Of a DNA stretch of 64,000 nucleotides, positions 51,791-60,816 are shown one piece after another. The notes beneath the pieces were generated by a model that saw only the letters and a program-made list of their open reading frames with translations, ran no database searches and had not been told where the DNA came from. This stretch comes from Luteimonas galliterrae. Its GTDB lineage: Bacteria > Pseudomonadota > Gammaproteobacteria > Xanthomonadales > Xanthomonadaceae. Numbering within the stretch: position 1 is the stretch's first letter; the number at the start of each line of letters is the position of its first letter. A program made the translations under genes and the position numbers. The DNA lies in assembly GCF_023374055.1 (NCBI RefSeq), contig NZ_JAMBEP010000001.1, positions 744,001 to 808,000 of the forward strand, written 5' to 3'.

Positions 51791-52222
51791 TTAGGCGGCT
51801 TCGGCGGTTTCGTCGGTGGCAACGTCGGCGGTACCGATCGCGCCTTCGCTGTCCTCGTCGCGGCGGCGGCGTTCGCCGCGCTCCGGCTTGTCGCCCTTCT
51901 CGTCCTTGTTCTTCATGATCAGCGACATCTCGGTCACGGCGTCGTCGCGCTTCATGACCAGGTGGCGCAGGATGGCGTCGTTGAAGCGGAAGCCATCGAC
52001 CAGCTCGTTCAGGCCTTCCTGGCCGACTTCGATGTTGAGCAGCACGTAATGGGCCTTGACCAGGTCCTGGATCGGATAGGCCAGCATGCGGCGGCCCCAA
52101 TCCTCGAGACGGTGGACTTTGCCGCCGGCGTTTTCGATCAAGCCCTTGTAGCGCTCGACCATGGCCGGTACTTGCTCGCTCTGGTCCGGATGGACCAGGA
52201 ATACGATTTCGTAATGACGCAT
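51791..52222 (-). CDS. rpsF: 30S ribosomal protein S6
   Basis: 143 aa. Ferredoxin-like core [69 protein letters not shown], then a long acidic/basic tail ([19 protein letters not shown]) that is longer than in E. coli. First gene of rpsF-rpsR-rplI. Upstream, 52223-52604 carries no gene, only repeats and presumably the operon promoter. Confidence 0.98.
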   Translation of the reverse strand: MRHYEIVFLVHPDQSEQVPAMVERYKGLIENAGGKVHRLEDWGRRMLAYPIQDLVKAHYVLLNIEVGQEGLNELVDGFRFNDAILRHLVMKRDDAVTEMSLIMKNKDEKGDKPERGERRRRDEDSEGAIGTADVATDETAEAA

Positions 52223-52414
52223 GTTTGATTCCTTATGGATGGGGTCCGGATTCGCATCCGGGCCGGACAGCTCCCCGACCGCCCGGGCTGGGCGCGGTGG
52301 AGCAAGGTCTCCCGATGGATCGGGAGCCGGAAATTATGGCAGATTCAGGGACTTGGGCGCAAATAGGGTTGACCTGCGGCCTTGCGCTACGCCCGGAAGA
52401 GGTCTATAGAGGCC

Positions 52415-52600
52415 GTCATCCCCGCGAAGGCGGGACTGCGAAGGCCGAAGGCCGTAGCGAATATCTGCGTCAGCAGATGGCCCGGAGGGCGAGCAAAGCG
52501 AGTAATCCAGTGACTTCGGGCTTCCCCAGAAAGCGACGTGGCATCTGATGCTCCGCGCGCCCTCACCCAACCCTCTCCCGCAGGCGGGAGAGGGCTAAAG
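52415..52600. repeat. Composite repeats between iscA and rpsF
   Basis: GTCATCCCCGCGAAGGCGGGA at the left (two pieces, GTCATCCCCGCGAAGG and CGGGA), a middle part with GCAGATGGCCCGGAGGGCG and AATCCAGTGACTTC, and at the right the hairpin CCCTCTCCCGCAGGCGGGAGAGGG (52569-52592, given as CCCTCTCCCG / CGGGAGAGGG). No coding sequence is seen in 52223-52604. Confidence 0.8.
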
Positions 52601-52604
52601 CGGA

Positions 52605-52943
52605 TCAGGCCGCTTCGGCATCCGTCGTGAAGCTCTCCCCGCACCCGCACTCGGCGGCCACGTTGGGGTTGCGGAACACGAACTGTTCGTTCAGGCCCTG
52701 CTTGAGGAAGTCGATCTCGGTGCCGTCGACCAGGGCCTGGCTGTCGGCATCGACGTAGATCCGCACGCCGTCCTGCTCGCTGATCGTGTCGTCTTCGCGC
52801 TGGTCGCGGGCCAGATCGACCACATAGCCCCAACCGGAACAACCGGTGCGCTTGACGCCGAAACGCAGGCCGATGGCGGCCGGCGTGTCCGCAAGATAGC
52901 CCTTGACGCGTTCGAGTGCGGCGGGAGCGAGGGTAATGGCCAT
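52605..52943 (-). CDS. iscA: A-type iron-sulfur carrier protein IscA
   Basis: 112 aa from ATG 52943 (MAITLAPAALERVKGYL); the frame begins three codons earlier at 52952. The three cluster ligands are present: Cys in KRTGCSGWGYVVD and the pair in ECGCGESF. DFLKQGLNEQFVFRNPNVAAECGCGE is closer to IscA than to ErpA. It carries or delivers Fe-S clusters in the cytoplasm. Here it is outside an isc operon, divergent from asnS with 65 bp between. Confidence 0.93.
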   Translation of the reverse strand: MAITLAPAALERVKGYLADTPAAIGLRFGVKRTGCSGWGYVVDLARDQREDDTISEQDGVRIYVDADSQALVDGTEIDFLKQGLNEQFVFRNPNVAAECGCGESFTTDAEAA

Positions 52944-53008
52944 GACCGGCATTCTACTCTTGTTAAACTGCCCGACCTATATCGCTACTAAAACGCAGGA
53001 TTCAAGGT

Positions 53009-54409
<1,401 letters not shown>

Positions 54410-54416
54410 CCACATC

Positions 54417-54520
54417 ATCGTCATCCCAGCGAAAGCTGGGACCCATTTTGATCTTGATTTTCGAACAAGAACGGCAACGTCAAAATGGGTTCCTGCTTTC
54501 GCAGGAATGACGGGAATTTG
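54417..54520. repeat. Large inverted repeat after asnS
   Basis: CGTCATCCCAGCGAAAGCTGGGACCCATTTTGA (in pieces) is mirrored by TCAAAATGGGTTCCTGC and TTTCGCAGGAATGACG, with a ~35-bp loop. Variant of the GTCATTCCCGCGAAGGCGGGAATCC family. Could terminate asnS. Confidence 0.85.
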
Positions 54521-54536
54521 AAGGCAACGCCTAAAC

Positions 54537-54845
54537 GTGATCCTCTTCCTCGCCCTACTCTTCGTCGCCATCGCCATCGCCGGCGCCTGCGCTTTCGTCA
54601 TCTTCTGGCCGCTGGCGCTGGTGCACGTGCGCGACCGCCACCCGGCGATCGCGGAGCAACTCGGTCCAGGCGCCTTCCTCAAACCGTCCGCGTTGTGGTG
54701 GCTGCTGGCCGGCGGCTATCGGCAAACGCGCGATCCGCAGTTCAGCGGCCTGGCCACGCCGGCGCGGCTGTCGCTGATGACCATCCTGTTCGGCCTGGTG
54801 TGCGCCGGCCTGTTGTGGCTGTGGTCGCTGGCGGGCGCGGCATGA
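54537..54845 (+). CDS. Small two-pass membrane protein, unknown
   Basis: 102 aa from a GTG start. Two hydrophobic segments: 2-29 (LFLALLFVAIAIAGACAFVIFWPLAL) and about 78-99 (LMTILFGLVCAGLLWLWSL), with a basic/aromatic stretch between (HPAIAEQLGPGAFLKPSALWWLLAGGYRQTRDP). The layout, with helices at both ends and a middle region near PxxxxxxGxGxFL, loosely recalls UspB, but I cannot claim homology. ATGA overlap with the next gene. Confidence 0.65.
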   Translation: MILFLALLFVAIAIAGACAFVIFWPLALVHVRDRHPAIAEQLGPGAFLKPSALWWLLAGGYRQTRDPQFSGLATPARLSLMTILFGLVCAGLLWLWSLAGAA

Positions 54846-55147
54846 GCGGCGGCCGCTACGAATGGTGGCTGGCCTCGCTCGGACGCACGATCGTGTGGGC
54901 GCGGCTGCACGTGCACGAATCCGGCGTCGCGGACGTCTTCGACAGCGACGGCAACACCCTGGTCTACGACAGCGAGGACACCGCCCGCGCGATGCTGATG
55001 GACGCGGAATTCGTGGCTTTCGACGGCCTCGACGAAGACGATGCATTGGCGCGCGGCTTCAGCCTGGCCGAGATCGCGCCGCCGCAGGGCCTGACCGAGG
55101 ACAGCCTGCGCCCGCGCATGGTCCAGCAACTCGGCAGCCGCGCATGA
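54842..55147 (+). CDS. Small acidic protein, unknown
   Basis: 101 aa from ATG 54842. It opens MSGGRYEWWLASLGRTIVWARLHVHESGVADVFDSDGNT (in pieces: RYEWWLASLGRTIVWARLHV) and continues with a strongly acidic half (DSEDTARAMLMDAEF, DGLDEDDALARGF) ending in a helix-breaking Pro-rich tail. Beta-strand-like first half, no signal or membrane segment. Overlaps both neighbours by ATGA (54842-54845 and 55144-55147), so the three genes are co-translated. Family not recognised. Confidence 0.65.
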   Translation: MSGGRYEWWLASLGRTIVWARLHVHESGVADVFDSDGNTLVYDSEDTARAMLMDAEFVAFDGLDEDDALARGFSLAEIAPPQGLTEDSLRPRMVQQLGSRA

Positions 55148-55776
55148 ACGCGCAGATGTACCTGCCGCGCGCGTTCGCCGAAACCGATCTGGCACGATTG
55201 GATGCGCTGGTCGCGTCCGACGCTTTCGTCACCCTGATCACCACGGATGCGCAGGGCGAAACGCACGCCAGCCACCTGCCTGTGCTGTACCGGCGCGACG
55301 GCGGCGCGGTGCTGATCGAAGGCCATTGGGCCAAACCCAATCCGCAGGCGCGCCACGAAGGCGACGCACTGATGATCCTGCATGGCCCGCACGCTTACGT
55401 GTCGCCGGGCTGGTATCCGGACAAGGAAGAAGCCGCGCGCGTGCCGACCTGGAACTACGCCGTCGCCCATCTGCGCGGCGCGCTGCAGCGCTACGACGAC
55501 GAAGCCGGGCTGGCCGATTTGGTGTCGCGCCTGAGCAAGCGCTTCGAAGCGCAGGTCGGCAGCGACTGGGAGTTCGAGCCCGGGCGCGAGGATCACCGCA
55601 GCCAATTGCGCGGCATCGTCGGCTTCCGTTTCGTACCGCAGCGCATCGAGATGAAGTTCAAGCTCAGCCAGAACCATCCGGAAGCCAATCGGCGCGCCGT
55701 GATCGCCGCGCTGTCCGGCCAGGCCGACGTCGGCGCGAACGCCATCGCAAGCATGATGAAGGCGCGCGAAGCGTGA
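55144..55776 (+). CDS. PaiB-like FMN-binding split-barrel protein
   Basis: 210 aa from ATG 55144, overlapping the preceding stop. PaiB/FMN-binding negative regulator family: MYLPRAFAETDLARLDALV, FVTLITTDAQGETHASHLPVLY, EGHWAKPNPQA, LMILHGPHAYVSPGWYPDKEEAARVPTWNYAVAHLRG (in pieces) and the C-terminal QLRGIVGFRFVPQRIEMKFKLSQNH. In Bacillus PaiB affects sporulation and protease genes; the molecular activity, perhaps flavin or heme handling, is not settled. 13 bp before the SDR gene. Confidence 0.88.
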   Translation: MNAQMYLPRAFAETDLARLDALVASDAFVTLITTDAQGETHASHLPVLYRRDGGAVLIEGHWAKPNPQARHEGDALMILHGPHAYVSPGWYPDKEEAARVPTWNYAVAHLRGALQRYDDEAGLADLVSRLSKRFEAQVGSDWEFEPGREDHRSQLRGIVGFRFVPQRIEMKFKLSQNHPEANRRAVIAALSGQADVGANAIASMMKAREA

Positions 55777-55789
55777 CCTGGAGAAAGTC

Positions 55790-56575
55790 ATGGACCTGAA
55801 CCTCAGCGGCCGACACGCACTCGTATGCGGCGCTTCCGAAGGCATCGGCCGCGCTGCCGCGCACGAACTCGCCCTGCTCGGCGCCGACGTGACCGTGCTC
55901 GCGCGGCGCGCCGAAGCATTGCAGCAGGTCGCCGATGCCCTGCCCCGCAGCGGGACCCAATGGCACGGCTGGATCGCCGCCGACGTCTCCAATGGCGAAG
56001 CGTTACGGGCCCGAATGCAAGCCCTCGTCGCCGAAAGGCCGGTCCACATCCTCGTCAACAACACCGGCGGCCCGCCCAGCGGTCCTGCGCATAGCGCGGA
56101 TGCGGAAGCCTTCCTGGATGCGTTCAACAAGCATCTGATCGCCAACCAGATCCTGTTGCAGGCCGTACTGCCGGGTATGCAGGCGGCGAACTGGGGCCGC
56201 GTCGTCAACGTGGTCTCAACTTCGGTGAAGGAGCCCATCGCGGGATTGGGCGTATCCAACACCGTGCGCGGCGCGGTGGCGGGTTGGGCCAAGACGCTGT
56301 CGCGCGAACTGGCGCCGCACGGCATCACCGTCAACAATGTGTTGCCGGGCTATACCGAGACATCGCGCGTCGAGCAGATCGTGCAAGACCGTGCCAAGGC
56401 CCAAAACAAATCCGAGGAGGCGGTGATCGCGGCCATGCGCGCCACGGTACCCGTCGGCCGTTTCGCCAAGCCCGAAGAAACCGGCGGCGTGATCGCCTTC
56501 CTGTGCTCGCCGGCGGCGGCCTATATCAACGGCGTGAGCCTGGCGGTCGATGGCGGCCGCATGAACTCCATCTAG
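55790..56575 (+). CDS. Atypical short-chain dehydrogenase/reductase
   Basis: 261 aa. Rossmann start with the NAD(P) motif GASEGIGRAA, the segment LVNNTGGPPSGP in place of NNAG, catalytic-type Ser143 in VNVVSTSV, and the C-terminal CSPAAAYINGVSLAVDGGRMNSI typical of SDRs. The canonical YxxxK is replaced: the aligned positions read Ser156 and Arg160 (GVSNTVRGAVAGWAKTL). It may thus not be an ordinary oxidoreductase, or it uses other residues. Located between paiB (13 bp) and the kynurenine genes, but separated from the latter by a REP-like repeat. Confidence 0.85.
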   Translation: MDLNLSGRHALVCGASEGIGRAAAHELALLGADVTVLARRAEALQQVADALPRSGTQWHGWIAADVSNGEALRARMQALVAERPVHILVNNTGGPPSGPAHSADAEAFLDAFNKHLIANQILLQAVLPGMQAANWGRVVNVVSTSVKEPIAGLGVSNTVRGAVAGWAKTLSRELAPHGITVNNVLPGYTETSRVEQIVQDRAKAQNKSEEAVIAAMRATVPVGRFAKPEETGGVIAFLCSPAAAYINGVSLAVDGGRMNSI

Positions 56576-56595
56576 CCTAGCTTTATATGGTTTTC

Positions 56596-56675
56596 GTGGG
56601 AGCGGCTTCAGCCGCGAGCTTTTCGAAAACCCGGCGCTAATGAGGAAAGAGCTCGCGGCTGAAGCCGCTCCCACA
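56596..56675. repeat. REP-like palindrome, copy 6
   Basis: CGTGGGAGCGGCTTCAGC and GCTGAAGCCGCTCCCAC in the 148-bp gap between the SDR gene and the kynurenine operon; a stub of another copy (CCGCTCCACA) follows at 56691. May end the SDR transcript. Confidence 0.9.
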
Positions 56676-56723
56676 AAATCCCTGCAAAAGCCGCTCCACA
56701 AAGCTATCGGTTAAGCTAAAGGC

Positions 56724-58151
56724 ATGCAGCAGCTCCCTCACTGGATCGACGGCAAGGCGCACGCCCCGGCCAACGGGCGCTGGCTGGACGTCTTCGATCC
56801 CGCCAACGGCAAGCCTTTCGCCCAGGTCGCCGACGGCGACGCGAGCGATGTCGATGCGGCCGTCGCCGCGGCCGAAGCCGCCTTCCCGGCATGGTCCGGC
56901 CTGCCCAACAGCGAGCGCTCGCGCTGGCTGGAAAAACTGGCCGATGCGCTGGAAGCGCGGCTCGACGATTTCGCCCACGCCGAATCCCGCGACGGCGGCA
57001 AGCCCCTGAAGCTGGCGCGCGAAGTCGAGATCCCGCGCGCGATATCCAACCTGCGCTTCTTCGCGCATGCCGCGACCCAGTTCGCCAGCGAATCGCACCA
57101 CGGCCAAGCCGGACTCAATTACACGCTGCGGCAGCCGCTGGGCGTGGTCGGCACGATTTCGCCGTGGAACCTGCCGCTGTACCTATTCACCTGGAAGATC
57201 GCGCCTGCCCTGGCCGCCGGCAACGCCGTCGTCGCCAAGCCCTCGGAGATCACGCCGCAGACCGCGACGATGCTCGGCGAGTTGATGGCCGCGATCGGTT
57301 TTCCGAAAGGCGCGCTCAATATCGTCAACGGGCTCGGGCCGAACGTCGGCGAAGCCATCGTCGCGCACCGCAAGATCAAGGCGATTTCGTTCACCGGCAG
57401 CACGCCCGTCGGCAAGCGCATCGCCGGCATCGCCGCGCCGATGCTCAAGAAGATCTCGCTGGAACTCGGCGGCAAGAACGCCACGCTGGTGTTCGCCGAC
57501 AGCGACTGGCGCGACCATCTCGACACGATCGTGCGTTCGGCTTTCCAGAACAGCGGCCAGATCTGCCTGTGCGGCTCGCGCATCCTGGTCGAACGCGGGA
57601 TCTACAACGAGTTCCGCGACGCGCTGGTGCAGCGCGCGCTGGCCTTGCGCGTCGGCGATCCGATCGACAGCGACGCGCAGCTCGGACCGCTGGTGTCGCA
57701 GGCGCATTTCGACAAGGTCGTAGCGGCGATCGCGCGCGCGCGCGATGAAGGCGGCCGGGTGCTGTGCGGCGGCAAAGCCCTGGAGCGTCCGGGCTGGTTC
57801 GTCGAGCCCACCGTCATCGAAGGTCTCGGTCCGGATTGCGCCACCAACCGCGACGAGATCTTCGGCCCGGTCGTGACGTTGCAGCGTTTCGATAACGACG
57901 AGCAGGCGTTGTCCCTGGCCAATACCGGCGATTACGGCCTGGCCACCTCGATCTGGACCCGCGACCTCAACCGTGCGCACCGCATCGCGGCGGAGATCCA
58001 TGCCGGCATCGTCTGGATCAACGCCTGGCTGATGCGCGACCTGCGCACGCCGTTCGGCGGCATGGGCCAGTCCGGCTTGGGCCGCGAAGGCGGCGCCGAG
58101 GCGATGCGTTTCTTCACCGAACCCAAGAACATAGGCATCGCATTGTCATGA
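56724..58151 (+). CDS. 2-aminomuconate-6-semialdehyde dehydrogenase (ALDH superfamily)
   Basis: 475 aa. Full ALDH fold: GTISPWNLPLYLFTWKIAPALAAGN (in pieces, with the catalytic Asn in SPWNLP), NAD motif SFTGSTPVGKRIA, catalytic Glu in LELGGKN, catalytic Cys in NSGQICLCGSR, and DEIFGPVVTLQRF. Closest in character to 2-hydroxymuconate/2-aminomuconate semialdehyde dehydrogenases (ALDH8-like). With ACMS decarboxylase and aminomuconate deaminase genes in the same operon, aminomuconate semialdehyde is the expected substrate. ATGA overlap with the carbonic anhydrase gene. Confidence 0.9.
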   Translation: MQQLPHWIDGKAHAPANGRWLDVFDPANGKPFAQVADGDASDVDAAVAAAEAAFPAWSGLPNSERSRWLEKLADALEARLDDFAHAESRDGGKPLKLAREVEIPRAISNLRFFAHAATQFASESHHGQAGLNYTLRQPLGVVGTISPWNLPLYLFTWKIAPALAAGNAVVAKPSEITPQTATMLGELMAAIGFPKGALNIVNGLGPNVGEAIVAHRKIKAISFTGSTPVGKRIAGIAAPMLKKISLELGGKNATLVFADSDWRDHLDTIVRSAFQNSGQICLCGSRILVERGIYNEFRDALVQRALALRVGDPIDSDAQLGPLVSQAHFDKVVAAIARARDEGGRVLCGGKALERPGWFVEPTVIEGLGPDCATNRDEIFGPVVTLQRFDNDEQALSLANTGDYGLATSIWTRDLNRAHRIAAEIHAGIVWINAWLMRDLRTPFGGMGQSGLGREGGAEAMRFFTEPKNIGIALS

Positions 58152-58801
58152 CCGCGCTCGACGAACTGCTGCGCAACAACCGCGAATGGGCCGAGCGCGT
58201 GGTCCGCGAGGATCCCGGCTTCTTCGACCGGCTCTCGAAGCAGCAGACGCCCAAGTACTTGTGGATCGGCTGCTCGGATTCGCGCGTGCCGGCCAACCAG
58301 ATCCTGGGCCTGGATCCGGGCGAAGTGTTCGTGCACCGCAACGTGGCTAATCTGGTGGTGCACACCGACCTCAACTGCCTGAGCGCGATCCAGTTCGCGG
58401 TCGACCTGCTCAAGGTCGAGCACATCCTGATCGTGGGCCATTACGGCTGCAGCGGCGTCCACGCCACGCTCACCGGCACCCGCGTCGGCCTGGCCGACAA
58501 CTGGCTGCGCCATGTCGGCGATGTGATGCAGAAGCACGAAGGCCTGCTGGAAGAAGCCGGCCCGGAACGCTCTCGCCACGAGCGCCTGTGCGAGCTCAAC
58601 GTGATCGAACAGGTGCTCAACGTCTGCCAGACCACGATCGTGCAGGACGCCTGGGCCCGCGGCCAGCAGGTGGCGGTGCACGGCTGGGTCTACAGCCTGG
58701 AGAACGGACGCGTACGGCAGTTGTCGATCGACGTCGCCGCCGCCGACGAAGTGACCGCCGCGTACCGTACCGCCATCGATTCCATTTCGTTGATGGATTG
58801 A
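58148..58801 (+). CDS. can: Beta-class carbonic anhydrase
   Basis: 217 aa. Zinc ligands and catalytic dyad of beta-carbonic anhydrases: Cys, Asp and Arg in WIGCSDSRVPANQ and His and Cys in GHYGCSGVHA, with VFVHRNVANLV between. Same length as E. coli Can (220 aa). It interconverts CO2 and bicarbonate. It starts inside the stop of the dehydrogenase gene (ATGA) and is followed by amnD after 15 bp, so it is a true member of the kynurenine operon. This makes sense because ACMS decarboxylase releases CO2. Confidence 0.96.
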   Translation: MTALDELLRNNREWAERVVREDPGFFDRLSKQQTPKYLWIGCSDSRVPANQILGLDPGEVFVHRNVANLVVHTDLNCLSAIQFAVDLLKVEHILIVGHYGCSGVHATLTGTRVGLADNWLRHVGDVMQKHEGLLEEAGPERSRHERLCELNVIEQVLNVCQTTIVQDAWARGQQVAVHGWVYSLENGRVRQLSIDVAAADEVTAAYRTAIDSISLMD

Positions 58802-58816
58802 ACGCAGGAGCCGCCC

Positions 58817-59245
58817 ATGACTTCGCCCTCGATCCACGCCAGCGCGGCCCCTAAGCCGGTCGGCGCCTATCCGCACGCGCGCCGCGTCGGCGAGCTGCTG
58901 TTCCTGTCCGGCATCGGCCCGCGCGATCCCGCGACCGACGCCATTCCGGGCAACGAAATGTTCGCCGACGGACGCGTACGCAAGTACGACATCGTCGCGC
59001 AGGCGCATGCGGTCTTCGCCAATGTGCGCACCGTGCTGGAAGCCAGCGGCGCGCGCTGGGAAGACCTGGTCGACGTCACCGTCTACCTCACCGACATGGC
59101 GCGCGACTTCAAGGCCTACAATGCCGTCTGGGCCGAGCATTTCCCGGATGCGGCCAGCGCCCCCTGCCGCACCACGCTCGGCATCACCGCCCTGCCGACG
59201 CCGATCGCGATCGAGCTCAAGTGCGTCGCGAGGATCAAGGAGTAG
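58817..59245 (+). CDS. amnD: 2-aminomuconate deaminase (RidA/YjgF family)
   Basis: 142 aa, with a ribosome site AGGAG. RidA fold: [72 protein letters not shown]. Length and the extra segment [18 protein letters not shown] match aminomuconate deaminases rather than the shorter RidA (128 aa). It would release ammonia from 2-aminomuconate to give 4-oxalocrotonate. Its position between the dehydrogenase and the dioxygenase genes supports this. Confidence 0.88.
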   Translation: MTSPSIHASAAPKPVGAYPHARRVGELLFLSGIGPRDPATDAIPGNEMFADGRVRKYDIVAQAHAVFANVRTVLEASGARWEDLVDVTVYLTDMARDFKAYNAVWAEHFPDAASAPCRTTLGITALPTPIAIELKCVARIKE

Positions 59246-59250
59246 CGCCA

Positions 59251-59781
59251 ATGCTAGCCGCACCGCTCAATTTCCAAGCCTGGATCGAAGAACACCGCCA
59301 CCTGCTCAAGCCGCCGGTCGGCAACAAGTGCGTCTACGACGGCGACTTCATCGTCATGGTGGTCGGCGGCCCGAACGAGCGCACGGATTACCACTGGGAC
59401 GAAGGCCCGGAGTGGTTCTACCAGCTCGAAGGCGAGATGACGCTGCGCATCCAGGAGGACGGCAAGGTCCGCGACATCCCGATCAAGGCCGGCGAAACCT
59501 TCCTGCTGCCGCCGCGCGTGCCGCATTCGCCGCAGCGAGGCCCGAATTCCATCGGCCTGGTCATCGAACGCAAGCGTCTGCCGCACGAGGACGACGGATT
59601 GCTGTGGTTCTGCGAGAACTGCAACCACAAGATCTACGAGGAATATTTCTTCCTGCACGACATCGAAAAGGATTTTCCGCCTGTGTTCGAGCGGTTTTAT
59701 TCGTCGAAGGAGCATCGGACCTGCAAGAACTGCGGGCATCTGAATCCGGCGCCTTCGAAATACGTGATGCCGGATACTTGA
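59251..59781 (+). CDS. nbaC: 3-hydroxyanthranilate 3,4-dioxygenase
   Basis: 176 aa from ATG 59251. Cupin with the iron ligands in [17 protein letters not shown] (His and Glu) and VPHSPQRG (His). The C-terminal rubredoxin-like pairs CENC and CKNC mark the bacterial type with a second metal site. It opens the ring of 3-hydroxyanthranilate with O2 to give 2-amino-3-carboxymuconate semialdehyde (ACMS). 5 bp after amnD and 1 bp before the decarboxylase gene. Confidence 0.96.
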   Translation: MLAAPLNFQAWIEEHRHLLKPPVGNKCVYDGDFIVMVVGGPNERTDYHWDEGPEWFYQLEGEMTLRIQEDGKVRDIPIKAGETFLLPPRVPHSPQRGPNSIGLVIERKRLPHEDDGLLWFCENCNHKIYEEYFFLHDIEKDFPPVFERFYSSKEHRTCKNCGHLNPAPSKYVMPDT

Positions 59782-59782
59782 T

Positions 59783-60793
59783 GTGCTGAAAATCGACACC
59801 CACGCCCATTACCTGCCGCGCGACTGGCCGGACCTCGCCGCCAAATACGGCGACAACCGCTTCCCCGTGATCCATCACGGCGACGACGGCCGCCATCGCA
59901 TCTATAAGGACGGCAAATTCTTCCGCGAAATCTGGCCCAAGACCTGGGATCCGCACGAGCGCATCGCCGACTACGCGCGCTTCGACGTGCAGGTGCAGGT
60001 GATCAGCACGGTGCCGGTGATGTTCAGCTACTGGGCCAAGCCGCATCACGCGCTGGAGCTGCACGCCGCGCTCAACGACCACATGGCCGAAACCTGCCGT
60101 GCGCATCCGCGCCACTACGCCGGCATCGGCACGGTGCCGCTGCAGTCCCCTCGCCTGGCCGTGCAGGAGCTCGAGCGCTGCATGGACCAGCTCGGCCTGC
60201 AGGGCGTCCAGATCGGTTCGCACATCGGCGAATGGAACCTCGACGCGCCGGAACTGTTCGAATTCTTCCAGGCGGCCAGCGAACTGGGCGCAGCGATCCT
60301 GGTGCATCCCTGGGACATGATGGGCACCGACACCATGCCAAAATACTGGCTGCCGTGGCTGGTCGGCATGCCGGCCGAACAGGCCCGCGCCGCCTGCTGC
60401 CTGATCTTCGGCGGCGTGCTCGAGCGCTTGCCGAAACTGAAGGTCTGCTTCGCGCACGGCGGCGGCGCGTTCCCGTACACGATCGGCCGCATCGAACACG
60501 GCTTCAACATGCGCCCGGACCTGGTCGCCACCGACAACCCGCGCAATCCGCGCGAGTACCTGCACCGCGTGTATTTCGATTCCTGGGTGGCCGATCCGCG
60601 CGCGCTGCGATATCTCATAGATACCTGTGGTGTGGAACGGGTGATGCTCGGCACGGACTATCCCTTCCCGCTCGGCGAGCAAGAGCCGGGCGCCGGCATC
60701 GCCGCGCTGGATTTGAACGCCGCCGACCAGGCGCGGCTCTACCATGGCACGGCACTGGAATGGCTGGGCCTGCCCGCTTCCCGTTTCGCTTGA
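59783..60793 (+). CDS. 2-amino-3-carboxymuconate-6-semialdehyde decarboxylase (ACMSD)
   Basis: 336 aa from a GTG start one base after the preceding stop. Amidohydrolase-type TIM barrel: metal motif DTHAHYLP (HxH) at the start, HPWDMMG with a further His, CFAHGGGAFPYTIGRIEHGF, and the terminal Asp in GTDYPFPLGE. It removes the carboxyl group from ACMS as CO2, steering the pathway away from quinolinate (NAD synthesis) to degradation. Length matches characterised ACMSD proteins. Confidence 0.93.
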   Translation: MLKIDTHAHYLPRDWPDLAAKYGDNRFPVIHHGDDGRHRIYKDGKFFREIWPKTWDPHERIADYARFDVQVQVISTVPVMFSYWAKPHHALELHAALNDHMAETCRAHPRHYAGIGTVPLQSPRLAVQELERCMDQLGLQGVQIGSHIGEWNLDAPELFEFFQAASELGAAILVHPWDMMGTDTMPKYWLPWLVGMPAEQARAACCLIFGGVLERLPKLKVCFAHGGGAFPYTIGRIEHGFNMRPDLVATDNPRNPREYLHRVYFDSWVADPRALRYLIDTCGVERVMLGTDYPFPLGEQEPGAGIAALDLNAADQARLYHGTALEWLGLPASRFA

Positions 60794-60816
60794 CGGCGCC
60801 ACCGCCCTTGTCCTCG

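Noticed and set aside
52952-53008. Promoter for asnS
   Set aside because: TTGTTA and TATATC are present but only 12 bp apart; spacing is too short to support.
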